The notes under the pieces: model-generated
The model's database searches: none
What the model saw: the letters and a program-made list of their open reading frames with translations, nothing else
What the model was told of the DNA's origin: nothing
Assembly: GCA_002386045.1 (NCBI GenBank)
Contig: DGEQ01000117.1
Span: forward strand, 1,071-19,255
From: Hungateiclostridiaceae bacterium UBA3922
GTDB taxonomy: Bacteria > Bacillota > Clostridia > Acetivibrionales > DTU013
Direction: 5' to 3'
DNA: 18,185 nt
Shown: piece by piece, positions 1-7,676 of the stretch
How positions within the stretch are numbered: position 1 is the stretch's first letter
How the letters are laid out: every line of letters begins with the position of its first letter
Made by a program: the position numbers and the translations under genes

Positions 1-678
1 GGCTATTCCGACATGGCCATAGGTCTCGGGAGGATTTTCGGATTCACGTTCCCTGAAAACTTCAACTACCCTTATACGGCGCAGAGCATCACGGATTTCT
101 GGCGCCGCTGGCACATGACGCTGGGGAGGTTTTTCAGGGATTATGTCTATATCCCGCTCGGGGGAAACCGCAGGCTGCAGATGAGGAACATTTTCATCGT
201 CTGGATGCTGACGGGCCTCTGGCACGGGGCAAGCTGGAATTTCGCAATATGGGGCTTGTACTTCGCGGTCATCCTGGTGCTTGAGAAGAAATTCCTGCTG
301 AAGGCGCTGGAAAAAGTGCCGAAGGCGCTCAGGGCAATATATTCGTTCCTGCTTGTCATGTTTGGGTTCAACTTTTTCTACTTCGAGGATTTCAGCAGGA
401 ATATCGACGCGCTGAAGGTGATGTTCGGACTGGACGGCTCTGCATTGCCTGCAGCCGAAACGCTCCGGCTCGTGATCAGTTATCTTCCTTTTATAGCGGT
501 ATGCGTCGTCTGTTCGGTGCCGGTAAAGCGCTTCATACTTGACAGGGCAGAGAAGCTCAGGCTTCCTGAAGGTGTCAGGGCGGCAGCTGCAGCCCTGTGC
601 ATCGCCATAATATTCATAATGTCGGCAGCCAGCATCGTGAGCAACAGCTATAATCCGTTCATATATTTCAGGTTCTGA
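1..678 (+). CDS. MBOAT-family O-acyltransferase (AlgI/DltB-like), 3' part
   Basis: The reading frame is open from base 1 and its true start lies outside the window; 225 C-terminal residues are visible. The frame opens with GYSDMAIGLGRIFGF, typical of AlgI-type membrane-bound O-acyltransferases. It continues with SITDFWRRWHMTLGRFF, YVYIPLGGNR and LTGLWHGASWNF; the His of WHGASW is the conserved MBOAT active-site residue. Several hydrophobic membrane segments follow, including a C-terminal one at about residues 197-213. Family knowledge: these proteins carry acyl groups, usually acetyl, across the membrane to extracellular polysaccharides or, for DltB, D-alanine to teichoic acid. The next gene encodes an AlgX/AlgJ-like DHHW protein and not DltC/DltD, so I infer polysaccharide or wall-polymer O-acetylation. 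The family call is firm; the substrate is unknown. Confidence 0.93.
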   Translation, partial: GYSDMAIGLGRIFGFTFPENFNYPYTAQSITDFWRRWHMTLGRFFRDYVYIPLGGNRRLQMRNIFIVWMLTGLWHGASWNFAIWGLYFAVILVLEKKFLLKALEKVPKALRAIYSFLLVMFGFNFFYFEDFSRNIDALKVMFGLDGSALPAAETLRLVISYLPFIAVCVVCSVPVKRFILDRAEKLRLPEGVRAAAAALCIAIIFIMSAASIVSNSYNPFIYFRF

Positions 679-694
679 CGGATATGAAGAGAGC

Positions 695-714
695 GCAGGA
701 GAGGCAGTTCCTGC
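695..714. other. Short hairpin between the MBOAT and DHHW genes
   Basis: GCAGGA at 695-700 pairs with TCCTGC at 709-714 across an 8-base loop. There is no T-run after it, so it does not look like a terminator and the two flanking genes are probably co-transcribed. It may have no function. Confidence 0.25.
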
Positions 715-780
715 AATGAAAAAGCCAGGCCTGCGGGTTAAGAAGGAAAACCGGAGAAGAAGGAAGACCGGGGGAGAAAA

Positions 781-2463
781 ATGACAGGAGAAATGGAAAA
801 AAAGGATAAGGAGAAACAGGATAAGGGGAAAGCCATGAAGAAGACCCAGTACGCAGTTATATGCACATTTGTCGCCATGATGGCGTTTCTCATCGTGTGC
901 TCGCTGTTTGTCGACAGTGACGGGTTTTCTCCCTTTGAAAACAGGTATCTCAGCAAAAAGCCCGTCCTGACGGCTGCGGATGTTTTTTCGGGGAAATACA
1001 TGGACGGGTATGAGACTTTCCTCCTGGATAACTTTTTGCTGAGGGATTTGTCAGTGATGGGGTTCCAGGCTTATGCGAACCTGCTTTACCTGGACCTCTT
1101 CACCAGCAGTGAGATGGTACTTGCCAATGTGGACGTGGATGATTTCGTGAGGGCCGGAGGCCAGGAAGGCGTTATGGGAACTGTGGACGGCGGTGGACCT
1201 TCGGATCCGGGTAACGGCGGAGCGTTCGACAGCGGAGGTGCTGCACCGGGACCGGGTGGCCTGCAGCCTGCGGACGGCAATACAGATGCAGGCGGTGGCG
1301 GTACAGCCGGCACGTCGGCCGGGGGAGCGCAGCAATGGTCTGGCAACGGGCAGGGTGCATGTGAAGGCGGTCTGCCCGCTTATGGAGGAGAAGCTGAGGG
1401 AGGACAGGCGGCACAGGCAGGGACGCCCGGCGGACAGGAATCTGCGGCGCAGCAGGAGGGGCAGCCTGCGGGACAGGGCCAGGCCGACCGGCAGAACGAC
1501 GGGAGCGGCTCTGCCGACGGGACTCCGGCGATCAGGGAACAGGCGGACGAACAGCTGACAAATTCACTGATAATAGCCGGGGACAGGGTGATGATGCCGA
1601 CGGGAGCCTACAACCTGAAAGCATTTGGCGGGATACTTTCAGAGTTTGCCGATATCATGCCGCACCTTAACCTTTATTCGATAACAGGTCCGACAAGCGC
1701 CGCCTTCTATGCGTCGAAGAAGTACAGCACCGGCAGCTACGACCAGAGCAAGGCCGAAAGCATAATAGCCCAACATGCCGACGGGGTGACGGTCGTAAAA
1801 GTGTTCGACAGGCTGATGGAGCACAGGGATGAGCATATCTATTTCCGCTCCGACGTACACTGGACAGCCCTGGGAGCTTATTATGCCTATACCGCCTTTT
1901 GCGAGGTGTCGGGCCAGGAAGCGGCCGACCTGGACGAAGATTTCACGAAGGGGACATATGAACCTTTCCTGGGCGGGCTGTATGCCCAGATATACAAGAT
2001 GCCCCAGGCTTCGAGGCTTAAGAACAATCCTGAGAAACTGGATTATTACATACCGAAGATCGGACACCAGCTTACGCTGTACAAGATGGGGAACCTGAAA
2101 GAACCATATAAGGTCGACAGTATCATCAATACGAACTTCAAGAGCCTCGGGGCGTATAAGTATTCCTGCTTCGCATGGGGAGACCAGCGCATAGAAAGGA
2201 TCGATACGGACAACCCCAATGGCCGCAAGCTGCTTGTGATAAAGGATTCATACGGCAGCGCACTGGTGCCGTTCCTGGTGCACAACTACTCGCTTATCTA
2301 TGTCATAGACCCCAAGGGGTTCAACAACGAGGGGTGCCTGGAATTCGACGCTAAAAAACTGATAAATGAAGAAGGCATAGATGACGTGTTGTTCTGCTTC
2401 TCGATCTATGGGAGCGGCAGGCAGATAATCAGGGACAGCCTGAGAAGCCTTTTGCTGAGATGA
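781..2463 (+). CDS. DHHW-family (AlgX/AlgJ-like, SGNH-fold) surface protein
   Basis: This 560-residue protein starts at an ATG preceded by GGGGGAG at a normal distance. It has a charged N-terminus and one hydrophobic segment at about residues 23-45, a signal anchor or uncleaved signal placing the rest outside the cell. Residues 50-107 (FENRYLSKKPVL, then FLLDNFLLRD) match the start of DHHW proteins. The core resumes near residue 262 with IIAGDRVMMPTGAYN. It contains YFRSDVHWTALGAYYAY (DVHW at 358-361, the family's D-x-H-W motif) and VIKDSYGSALVPF (488-497), whose Ser fits an SGNH nucleophile. Between these parts lies a Gly/Gln/Ala-rich insert at about residues 126-256, described separately. 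The MBOAT neighbour 102 bases upstream suggests the pair O-acetylates an extracellular polymer, as AlgI with AlgJ/AlgX do for alginate. The substrate is not shown by the sequence. Confidence 0.87.
   Translation: MTGEMEKKDKEKQDKGKAMKKTQYAVICTFVAMMAFLIVCSLFVDSDGFSPFENRYLSKKPVLTAADVFSGKYMDGYETFLLDNFLLRDLSVMGFQAYANLLYLDLFTSSEMVLANVDVDDFVRAGGQEGVMGTVDGGGPSDPGNGGAFDSGGAAPGPGGLQPADGNTDAGGGGTAGTSAGGAQQWSGNGQGACEGGLPAYGGEAEGGQAAQAGTPGGQESAAQQEGQPAGQGQADRQNDGSGSADGTPAIREQADEQLTNSLIIAGDRVMMPTGAYNLKAFGGILSEFADIMPHLNLYSITGPTSAAFYASKKYSTGSYDQSKAESIIAQHADGVTVVKVFDRLMEHRDEHIYFRSDVHWTALGAYYAYTAFCEVSGQEAADLDEDFTKGTYEPFLGGLYAQIYKMPQASRLKNNPEKLDYYIPKIGHQLTLYKMGNLKEPYKVDSIINTNFKSLGAYKYSCFAWGDQRIERIDTDNPNGRKLLVIKDSYGSALVPFLVHNYSLIYVIDPKGFNNEGCLEFDAKKLINEEGIDDVLFCFSIYGSGRQIIRDSLRSLLLR
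1156..1548 (+). other. Low-complexity Gly/Gln/Ala-rich coding insert
   Basis: Residues about 126-256 of the DHHW protein are made largely of Gly, Ala, Gln, Ser, Asp and Pro, with no hydrophobic core pattern and no long exact repeat. It reads as a flexible extracellular linker or surface loop placed just before the conserved catalytic core. Its GC-rich, skewed composition opens long spurious frames on the other strand and in another forward frame. Confidence 0.8.
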
Positions 2464-2478
2464 AGTGACCAAATCGAA

Positions 2479-2508
2479 AGCCTCCCGCCATGCTTTGTGC
2501 GGGAGGCT
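2479..2508. terminator. Hairpin between convergent genes, possible bidirectional terminator
   Basis: AGCCTCCCGC (2479-2488) pairs perfectly over 10 bp with GCGGGAGGCT (2499-2508) around a 10-base loop. It starts 15 bases after the stop of the DHHW gene and about 50 bases beyond the stop of the convergent gre-like gene. Neither flank has a clean T-run: the + side reads CATATATACT and the - side TTCGATTT. Termination is therefore plausible but not certain. Confidence 0.6.
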
Positions 2509-2560
2509 CATATATACTGTGTGCACCTGCAGGGCTGCGGCATAATGCCAGCCGCTGCCG

Positions 2561-3073
2561 TCAGTCGGCCATAGCTGCTTTAGGCCTGTTGATGTAATAG
2601 CTGAGATCGCTCTCGCCTATATCCAGGTCGTCGACTGAAATGCTGATTATCTCATACCTGTTCTGTCCGGCCGGGGTACTTACGGTAACTATGCTGCCGG
2701 GAGGGTTGAGCAGGAGCGCCTGCCCCATCGGTGACAGACAGGATGCGTCAAAAAGGCCGTTGGAGGACATACCGGCATAGGGCAGTACTATCCGGCAACT
2801 GATGATTTCCGAATCTTCGAGATCCCTGACCTGGACCACGCTTCCGATTATGGGGAACGGACACGTGTCGGCGCCGTCTTTCTTAACTTCTGCATTTTTC
2901 AGAAACTTCTCAAGCCTGTCTGTATATTCCCTGAAGAATGCTTCGCTCTGCATCGCAGTCTGGGCGTTTTCCGAAAAAAGGCTCTTGAGTATCGGTTCCT
3001 TTTCCTTCTCAATTTGTGCAACGTGGTCCACCAGCAGCTTGTACATCCTTTCGGACAGTGCCGTTTTCTTCAT
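2561..3073 (-). CDS. GreA/GreB-family transcription factor, divergent
   Basis: I chose the ATG at 3073 (170 residues) because AGGGAG at 3080-3085 lies 6 bases upstream; an ATG at 3079 touches that site. The N-terminal part, about residues 4-67, is charged and helical, as in the Gre coiled coil. The C-terminal domain begins with IGSVVQVRDL at about 76 and carries SPMGQALL at about 114-121, the GreA SPIGKALL motif, then VTVSTPAGQNRYEI. Gre factors enter the RNA polymerase secondary channel and stimulate cleavage of backtracked RNA through an acidic coiled-coil tip (GDLxENA). Here the tip reads KSLFSENAQ, so the Glu is kept (E35) but the Asp is a Leu. A tail of about 25 residues follows the usual end. 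I expect a Gre-like secondary-channel protein, perhaps a paralogue without strong cleavage activity, so I withhold the symbol greA. Confidence 0.82.
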   Translation of the reverse strand: MKKTALSERMYKLLVDHVAQIEKEKEPILKSLFSENAQTAMQSEAFFREYTDRLEKFLKNAEVKKDGADTCPFPIIGSVVQVRDLEDSEIISCRIVLPYAGMSSNGLFDASCLSPMGQALLLNPPGSIVTVSTPAGQNRYEIISISVDDLDIGESDLSYYINRPKAAMAD

Positions 3074-3079
3074 CTTCAT

Positions 3080-3085
3080 CTCCCT
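3080..3085 (-). promoter_or_regulatory. Ribosome binding site deciding the gre-like start
   Basis: AGGGAG on the minus strand lies 6 bases before the ATG at 3073 and directly abuts the ATG at 3079. This makes the inner ATG the better start. Confidence 0.65.
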
Positions 3086-3097
3086 TTCAAAATTTTT

Positions 3098-3154
3098 ACA
3101 AACAGAAAACAAACATAAGAAGACACTTCGCAGACCTGAATGCGAAATGTCTTC
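3098..3154 (-). terminator. Intrinsic terminator of the ABC exporter operon
   Basis: On the minus strand GAAGACATTTCGCA (3154-3141) pairs with TGCGAAGTGTCTTC (3132-3119), a 14-bp stem with one T-G wobble and an 8-base loop. It is followed by a T-rich tail (TTATGTTTGTTTTCTG). On the plus strand the same position is a C-A mismatch, so the structure is better in minus-strand RNA. It lies about 55 bases after the stop of the exporter operon and before the gre-like gene. Confidence 0.82.
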
Positions 3155-3209
3155 CTCCCATCTGCCGTTGTTCTATCTAAATATATGCTAACATAAATGT
3201 AAACACATG

Positions 3210-5030
3210 TCAATGTAGGCGCTCACTGGAAGAAGAAGGTTCCTGCTTCTGGTACTGGAGAAGGTACAATGAGTGATACATGCCGCGCCTTGCCAGTAGT
3301 TCCTGATGGGTGCCCGACTCCCTGACCCTGCCCTTGTGTAGTACTATTATCTTGTCCGCATGCTGGATGGTCGACAGCCTGTGGGCGATCACGATGGTGG
3401 TGCGGTTCCTGGTAAGCCTGGTAAGGGCGTCCTGTATCAGCATTTCTGTTTCGGTATCTATGTTCGAGGTTGCCTCGTCCAGCACCAGTATTTTGGGGTC
3501 GAACGCCAGCGCCCTGGCGAATGCGAGCAACTGTCTCTGGCCGGCGGAAAACGTGGCGCCGCGCTCCATCACTTCCGTGTCATATCCCTTCGGGAGCCTG
3601 CTTATGAATCCGTCGGCATTGACGTACCTGGTAGCTTCCCGGATCTTCTCGTCGGTGATGCTTTCCTCGTTGAGCCGTATATTGTCCTTCAGCCTGCCGC
3701 TGAACAGGAATACGTCCTGGAGCACGACACTGATCATTCTGCGCAGGTCATCCTTCCGGATGTCCCTGATATTTATGCCGTCGATGAGGATCTCGCCCTT
3801 CTGTATCTCGTACAGCCTGCTGAGGAGGCTGATTATCGACGTTTTGCCGGCGCCCGTGGCGCCTACGATGGCAACGGTTTTGCCTGCGGGCACAGTGAAG
3901 CTGACATCACGCAGGACCCAGTCGCCTTCGTTGTATGCGAACCATACGTTCCTGAACTCGATTTCGCCCTTAATGCCGTCCGGGATGCTGAGCTTGCCGG
4001 AATCATCTTCAGCCGGCGTGTCCAGTATGAGGAAGATCCTTTCGGCAGCCGCCATCGAAGCCTGCAGGATGTTGTATTTCTCGGCCAGGTCATTGATGGG
4101 GTGGAAAAGCATGCTGATGTAATTGGTGAATGCATAGAGAGTCCCGAACTGCAGCGTACCTTCAAGTACTTCGAGGCCGCCGAACCATACCAGCAGCGAG
4201 AGGGCAATGAATGACATCATTTCCACGGCGGGGCGGAACAACCCGAATGTTATGATCTCGCTCATTGCCGCCTTGTAGTATTCCCGGCCGGTCCTGTCGA
4301 ACCTTTCGAAGTTTTCCTTCTCCCTGTTGAACAACTGGATGATACGCATCCCGGAAATATTTTCGGAGATGGCGGCGTTGATCTTTGCCAGTGATGTCCT
4401 GACATTCCTGTACACTTTCCGTATCCTTCTCCTGAAAAACACGGTCAGCACTATGACGGCCGGCATTATTGCAAGGGATACCAGCGTCATTTTCACATCA
4501 AGCCTGAACATTATCACCACGACGCCGCCAAGTATCGCGAAGTCCTTCAGCAATGTGACCAGTACGTTGGTGTAAACTTCGTTCAGCGCTTCCGTGTCGT
4601 TCGTCACGCGGGTAACCAGCCTGCCCACGGGGTTTTTGTCGAAATAGGAGAGGGGCAGTCTCTGCATGTGTTCGAAAAGCTTCTGCCTGATATTGAGTAT
4701 GATGGACTGGCCCGCGTAGCTAAGGACGTAGATCTGGAGCAGGTTGAAAACGAATCCGGAGATCACGAGCAGCAGGAAAAAGACTCCTGTCCTGCCGAGT
4801 GATGCGATATCGCCCTTCTTTATGAAATCATCTATGGCAACACCGACCAAGTAAGGTCTTGCCAGGTCGGCAGCCGTCGATGCGAAAAGGAATACGACCG
4901 CAAGCGCGAAAAGGTACCAGTAACGGGCTGCAAAACCCAGCAGCCTTTTCAGCAGGCGGAAATCATATGCTTTGACCTGGAGTTCTTCTTCTATGAAAGC
5001 TTCATTTTCCCTGCCGTTGTCATCAGCCAT
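3210..5030 (-). CDS. Heterodimeric ABC exporter half-transporter, canonical NBD (BmrD/YheH-like)
   Basis: This 606-residue protein is an ABC-B type half-transporter. It has an N-terminal six-helix membrane domain (about residues 30-315) and a C-terminal nucleotide-binding domain. Visible motifs are Walker A GATGAGKT (390-397), Q-loop Gln (438), signature FSAGQ (494-498), Walker B ILVLDE with catalytic Glu 519, and the H-loop His (550). The signature departs from the usual LSGGQ. Its start follows the stop of the upstream half-transporter gene by one base (TAACATG), with a GGAGGCGGAG site across the junction, so translation is probably coupled. With its partner it should form an asymmetric exporter like BmrCD, LmrCD or TM287/288, often linked to drug or lipid export. 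The actual substrate cannot be read from the sequence. The C-terminus has a short Gln/Ser-rich tail. Confidence 0.93.
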   Translation of the reverse strand: MADDNGRENEAFIEEELQVKAYDFRLLKRLLGFAARYWYLFALAVVFLFASTAADLARPYLVGVAIDDFIKKGDIASLGRTGVFFLLLVISGFVFNLLQIYVLSYAGQSIILNIRQKLFEHMQRLPLSYFDKNPVGRLVTRVTNDTEALNEVYTNVLVTLLKDFAILGGVVVIMFRLDVKMTLVSLAIMPAVIVLTVFFRRRIRKVYRNVRTSLAKINAAISENISGMRIIQLFNREKENFERFDRTGREYYKAAMSEIITFGLFRPAVEMMSFIALSLLVWFGGLEVLEGTLQFGTLYAFTNYISMLFHPINDLAEKYNILQASMAAAERIFLILDTPAEDDSGKLSIPDGIKGEIEFRNVWFAYNEGDWVLRDVSFTVPAGKTVAIVGATGAGKTSIISLLSRLYEIQKGEILIDGINIRDIRKDDLRRMISVVLQDVFLFSGRLKDNIRLNEESITDEKIREATRYVNADGFISRLPKGYDTEVMERGATFSAGQRQLLAFARALAFDPKILVLDEATSNIDTETEMLIQDALTRLTRNRTTIVIAHRLSTIQHADKIIVLHKGRVRESGTHQELLARRGMYHSLYLLQYQKQEPSSSSERLH

Positions 5031-5031
5031 G

Positions 5032-6804
5032 TTACTCCGCCTCCTCTATTTCGTCCGCCAGGAGCTGCCTGGTGTACAGGTCGTTATAATACCCTTTCTG
5101 TTCGATCAGCGATCCATGGGTGCCCCTTTCGATGATCCTTCCCTCGTCCAGGACGATGATCTCGTCGGCGTCCCTGACAGCCGATATCCTGTGGGAAACG
5201 ATGATGCAGGTGCGCTCTTTCATCAACTCTTTAAGTTCCCGGAGGATGGCTTCCTCCGTCCTTGTGTCGACTGCCGAAAGACAGTCATCCAGTATCAGTA
5301 TCGGGGGGGACCCTATCACAGCCCGTGCGATGGCTGTCCTCTGCTTCTGGCCGCCGGAAAGCGTGACGCCTCTCTCGCCGACGATCGTATCGAATTTATG
5401 CGGGAATTCCATGATATCGTTATACAGGTGGGCGGTTTTTGCCGCATTTTCCGTTTCCTCCGTGCTGAAGCCCCTGTAAAAGTCTATATTGTTCTTCACC
5501 GTATCGGAAAACAGGAACGTGTCCTGCGGCACAAAACCTATATTGCTTCTCAGCGAGGACAGTGATATGTCGTTTATATCCCTGCCGTATATGAACAGGG
5601 TACCCTCCGGCGCCGGCAGGATCCTCGGGATAAGGTTCACCAGCGTCGATTTGCCGCTGCCTGTCCTGCCGACTATGGCCAGCGTCTTCCCGTGGTCCAC
5701 CGAAAGGTTTATGTCTTTCAGCACCGGTTCGCTGCTGCCGGGGTACCTGAACGTCAGGTTCCTGAACTCGATGGCCCTGGTTTTCCCTGCCCTGCCTGCG
5801 GTCCCGGGGATCATCAGCGGAATGGCTCCCGGCTTGTCTGCTATTTCAGGTTTCTCGTCCATCAGGGCATTGATGCGGTCAAGAGAGACGGAGCCGCGCC
5901 TGAATATATTCGCCACCCATCCGAGGGCTGTTATAGGCCAGATCAGCATCCCGAGGTAGCTGTTGAATGCCACGAACCCTCCGAGGGAGACCGAGCCTTC
6001 GATGACGAGTATGCCCCCGTACCAGAGCGCTATGACGAAGGAAAGCGATGATATCAGCATGACGCTCGGGAACATCAGGCTCATCAGCCTGATGAACCTA
6101 AGGTTGGCACGCCTGTTTGTCTCGTTGACGCGTTCGAACAGTTCCGCCTGGTGTTTTTCCCGGACGAAGGATTTGATCACCCTGATCCCCGAGAAATTTT
6201 CCCTGGCTGCTTCCGTCAGGTCCGAGAACGCCTCCTGCTGTCTCTGGACTGTGCCCTGCATGAGCTTCATGTATGAGAACACCAGGACGCCAAGGACAAG
6301 GATAGGGGAGAAGCTGGCTAAAGTGAGCCTGAGGCCGCCTGTCTGCAGCATCATCACCAGTGAAGCGGCGGGCATCAGCAGGCAGTCGACCGCAAAAATG
6401 ACTCCCTGTCCCGTGGCCATCGTTACGTTGTTCATGTCATTGGTCACATGGGCCATTATGTCGCCTGTCTTGTGCGTATTGAAGTAATTGGCGGAAAGTT
6501 TCTGCAGGTGGGCATAAAGCCTGTTCCTGAAAGTATGTTCTATGGATCTGGACACGCCGTAAAGCGTGTACCTGAAAAGGAACCTGAACACCGCGATCCC
6601 GACGGAAACGATCAGCAGCGCAACGGCGTGGACTGCCAGGCTGTTTCTCGTCAATGTCCCCTCTTCCAGCAAGTCCGTGGCCGATTCAAGTACTTTCGGC
6701 ATGACAAGCTGCAGTGTGTCGACACACAGCAGGAAAATGACGCCCAAAACGTATCTGTACCTGTTCCTGTGCAGCAGGTCCTTTATGTACCTCAAACTGT
6801 TCAT
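5032..6804 (-). CDS. Heterodimeric ABC exporter half-transporter, degenerate NBD (BmrC/YheI-like)
   Basis: This protein has about 590 residues. I start it at the ATG at 6804, 8 bases after AGGAG; a TTG directly before it, at 6807, is an alternative. A six-helix membrane domain (about residues 18-305) precedes a nucleotide-binding domain. That domain has Walker A GRTGSGKST (about 379-387), Q-loop Gln (about 427), canonical signature LSGGQ (about 482-486), Walker B ILILDD, and H-loop His (about 538). In Walker B the catalytic Glu is replaced by Asp (about residue 507). This is the hallmark of the non-hydrolytic site in BmrC, TM287 and related half-transporters. The partner's unusual FSAGQ signature faces this site in such dimers. 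It is the first gene of a two-gene operon and is divergent from the HD-domain gene. Family assignment is firm; the cargo is unknown. Confidence 0.93.
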   Translation of the reverse strand: MNSLRYIKDLLHRNRYRYVLGVIFLLCVDTLQLVMPKVLESATDLLEEGTLTRNSLAVHAVALLIVSVGIAVFRFLFRYTLYGVSRSIEHTFRNRLYAHLQKLSANYFNTHKTGDIMAHVTNDMNNVTMATGQGVIFAVDCLLMPAASLVMMLQTGGLRLTLASFSPILVLGVLVFSYMKLMQGTVQRQQEAFSDLTEAARENFSGIRVIKSFVREKHQAELFERVNETNRRANLRFIRLMSLMFPSVMLISSLSFVIALWYGGILVIEGSVSLGGFVAFNSYLGMLIWPITALGWVANIFRRGSVSLDRINALMDEKPEIADKPGAIPLMIPGTAGRAGKTRAIEFRNLTFRYPGSSEPVLKDINLSVDHGKTLAIVGRTGSGKSTLVNLIPRILPAPEGTLFIYGRDINDISLSSLRSNIGFVPQDTFLFSDTVKNNIDFYRGFSTEETENAAKTAHLYNDIMEFPHKFDTIVGERGVTLSGGQKQRTAIARAVIGSPPILILDDCLSAVDTRTEEAILRELKELMKERTCIIVSHRISAVRDADEIIVLDEGRIIERGTHGSLIEQKGYYNDLYTRQLLADEIEEAE

Positions 6805-6841
6805 CAAGCACGCTCCTGAAAGTCAGAAATGCCTGCTAATG

Positions 6842-6872
6842 ATTATACCACACAGGCCGGCCCCTCAGGCAA
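6842..6872 (-). promoter_or_regulatory. Putative sigma-A promoter of the ABC exporter operon
   Basis: The minus strand carries a perfect -10 TATAAT (6847-6842) preceded by TGG, which makes an extended TGn -10. The best -35 is TTGCCT (6872-6867) at a long 19-base spacing, so activity would rest on the extended -10. The spacer includes the palindrome GGCCGGCC (6855-6862). The start codon lies about 38 bases downstream of the -10. Confidence 0.6.
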
Positions 6873-6891
6873 CAGATATGTTCGGGCAAGT

Positions 6892-6925
6892 TTGCAGTCT
6901 TTGGCCCGATATAGTAAGATATAAT
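6892..6925 (+). promoter_or_regulatory. Putative promoter of the HD nucleotidase-fabZ genes
   Basis: A perfect TATAAT lies at 6920-6925, but the element 17 bases upstream (GTCTTT, 6897-6902) is a poor -35. An overlapping alternative is TTGCAG (6892-6897), 17 bases, TAAGAT (6915-6920). The region is AT-rich against its surroundings and directs transcription away from the ABC operon. Confidence 0.45.
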
Positions 6926-7004
6926 AAATACCAGGCGATACGTGCAGGCCGGTCGATCGATTTCAGATGAGAAATAAAACCGCGCTGCAAAAGCGGAGGA
7001 AGCC

Positions 7005-7667
7005 ATGGGACTTCACAAATACCTCATGACCGTGCGGAAGCTGAATAATATGGGCCGGTGGTCAACAGACTTCATGCACCAGCGGGCTACTGTCAGCGAG
7101 CATTCCTTTTTTGTTGCGCAGGTAGGGCAGATGCTTGCGCTCATCGAGGAAGAGAACGGCAATAAAGTGGACTGGTGCAGGCTGTTCAGGAAACTGATCA
7201 ACCATGACGTCGTGGAGGCAATGACCGGTGACATCATAAGCACGGTCAAATACAAAAACGCCCAGTTGAGAGACATGCTGGGTATGCTTGAAAAGGAGAT
7301 AGTCGAGGAGAACCTGCTGGCCAGTATGGAGGAGCCATATAAAAGCATCTACAGGGAAATACTCTTCGACGGGAAAGACGACACGCTGGAAGGTGAGATC
7401 CTCAGGTGTGCCGACTACATCGACGCGATAGTGGAATGTATAAATGAGGTGAAGCTCAACAATCTCCATCCTTTCGTTGACAAGTTCCGCTCGATCGTCC
7501 GGAGGCTTTCCGAATCCGACCTGGCCAGTGTGCGGTACTTTATCGGGGAGATACTGCCAGGGCTGACAGAAGGCTGCAGGGAACTGGAACAGTGTGGCGT
7601 GGCGGACGGAACGGAGCCTGCCGGCCGGGGAGATGGATCAACGAACGAGGAAAAAAAGGACGAATGA
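7005..7667 (+). CDS. HD-domain protein, YfbR-like 5'-deoxynucleotidase
   Basis: This 220-residue protein starts at an ATG preceded by GGAGGAA. The HD-superfamily metal site is complete: H33 in SEHSF, H67-D68 in NHDVVEAMTGD, and D137 in ADYIDA. R18-W19, E71 and D76 fall where Escherichia coli YfbR has its substrate and catalytic residues (R18, W19, E72, D77). YfbR removes phosphate from deoxyribonucleoside 5'-monophosphates, so a role in dNMP turnover in the cytoplasm is likely, though specificity is inferred. The last 20 or so residues are a charged, Gly-rich tail. The stop codon overlaps the ribosome binding site of fabZ, so the two genes are probably co-expressed. Confidence 0.85.
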   Translation: MGLHKYLMTVRKLNNMGRWSTDFMHQRATVSEHSFFVAQVGQMLALIEEENGNKVDWCRLFRKLINHDVVEAMTGDIISTVKYKNAQLRDMLGMLEKEIVEENLLASMEEPYKSIYREILFDGKDDTLEGEILRCADYIDAIVECINEVKLNNLHPFVDKFRSIVRRLSESDLASVRYFIGEILPGLTEGCRELEQCGVADGTEPAGRGDGSTNEEKKDE

Positions 7668-7676
7668 GGTGTATAT

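Noticed and set aside
684..719. An 11-codon open frame between the MBOAT and DHHW genes
   Set aside because: It is very short and has no clear binding site or known leader-peptide pattern.
1051..1558. Several overlapping open frames on both strands across the DHHW insert
   Set aside because: They coincide with the GC-rich low-complexity stretch, where stop codons are rare in all frames. None has a plausible binding site or conserved motif.
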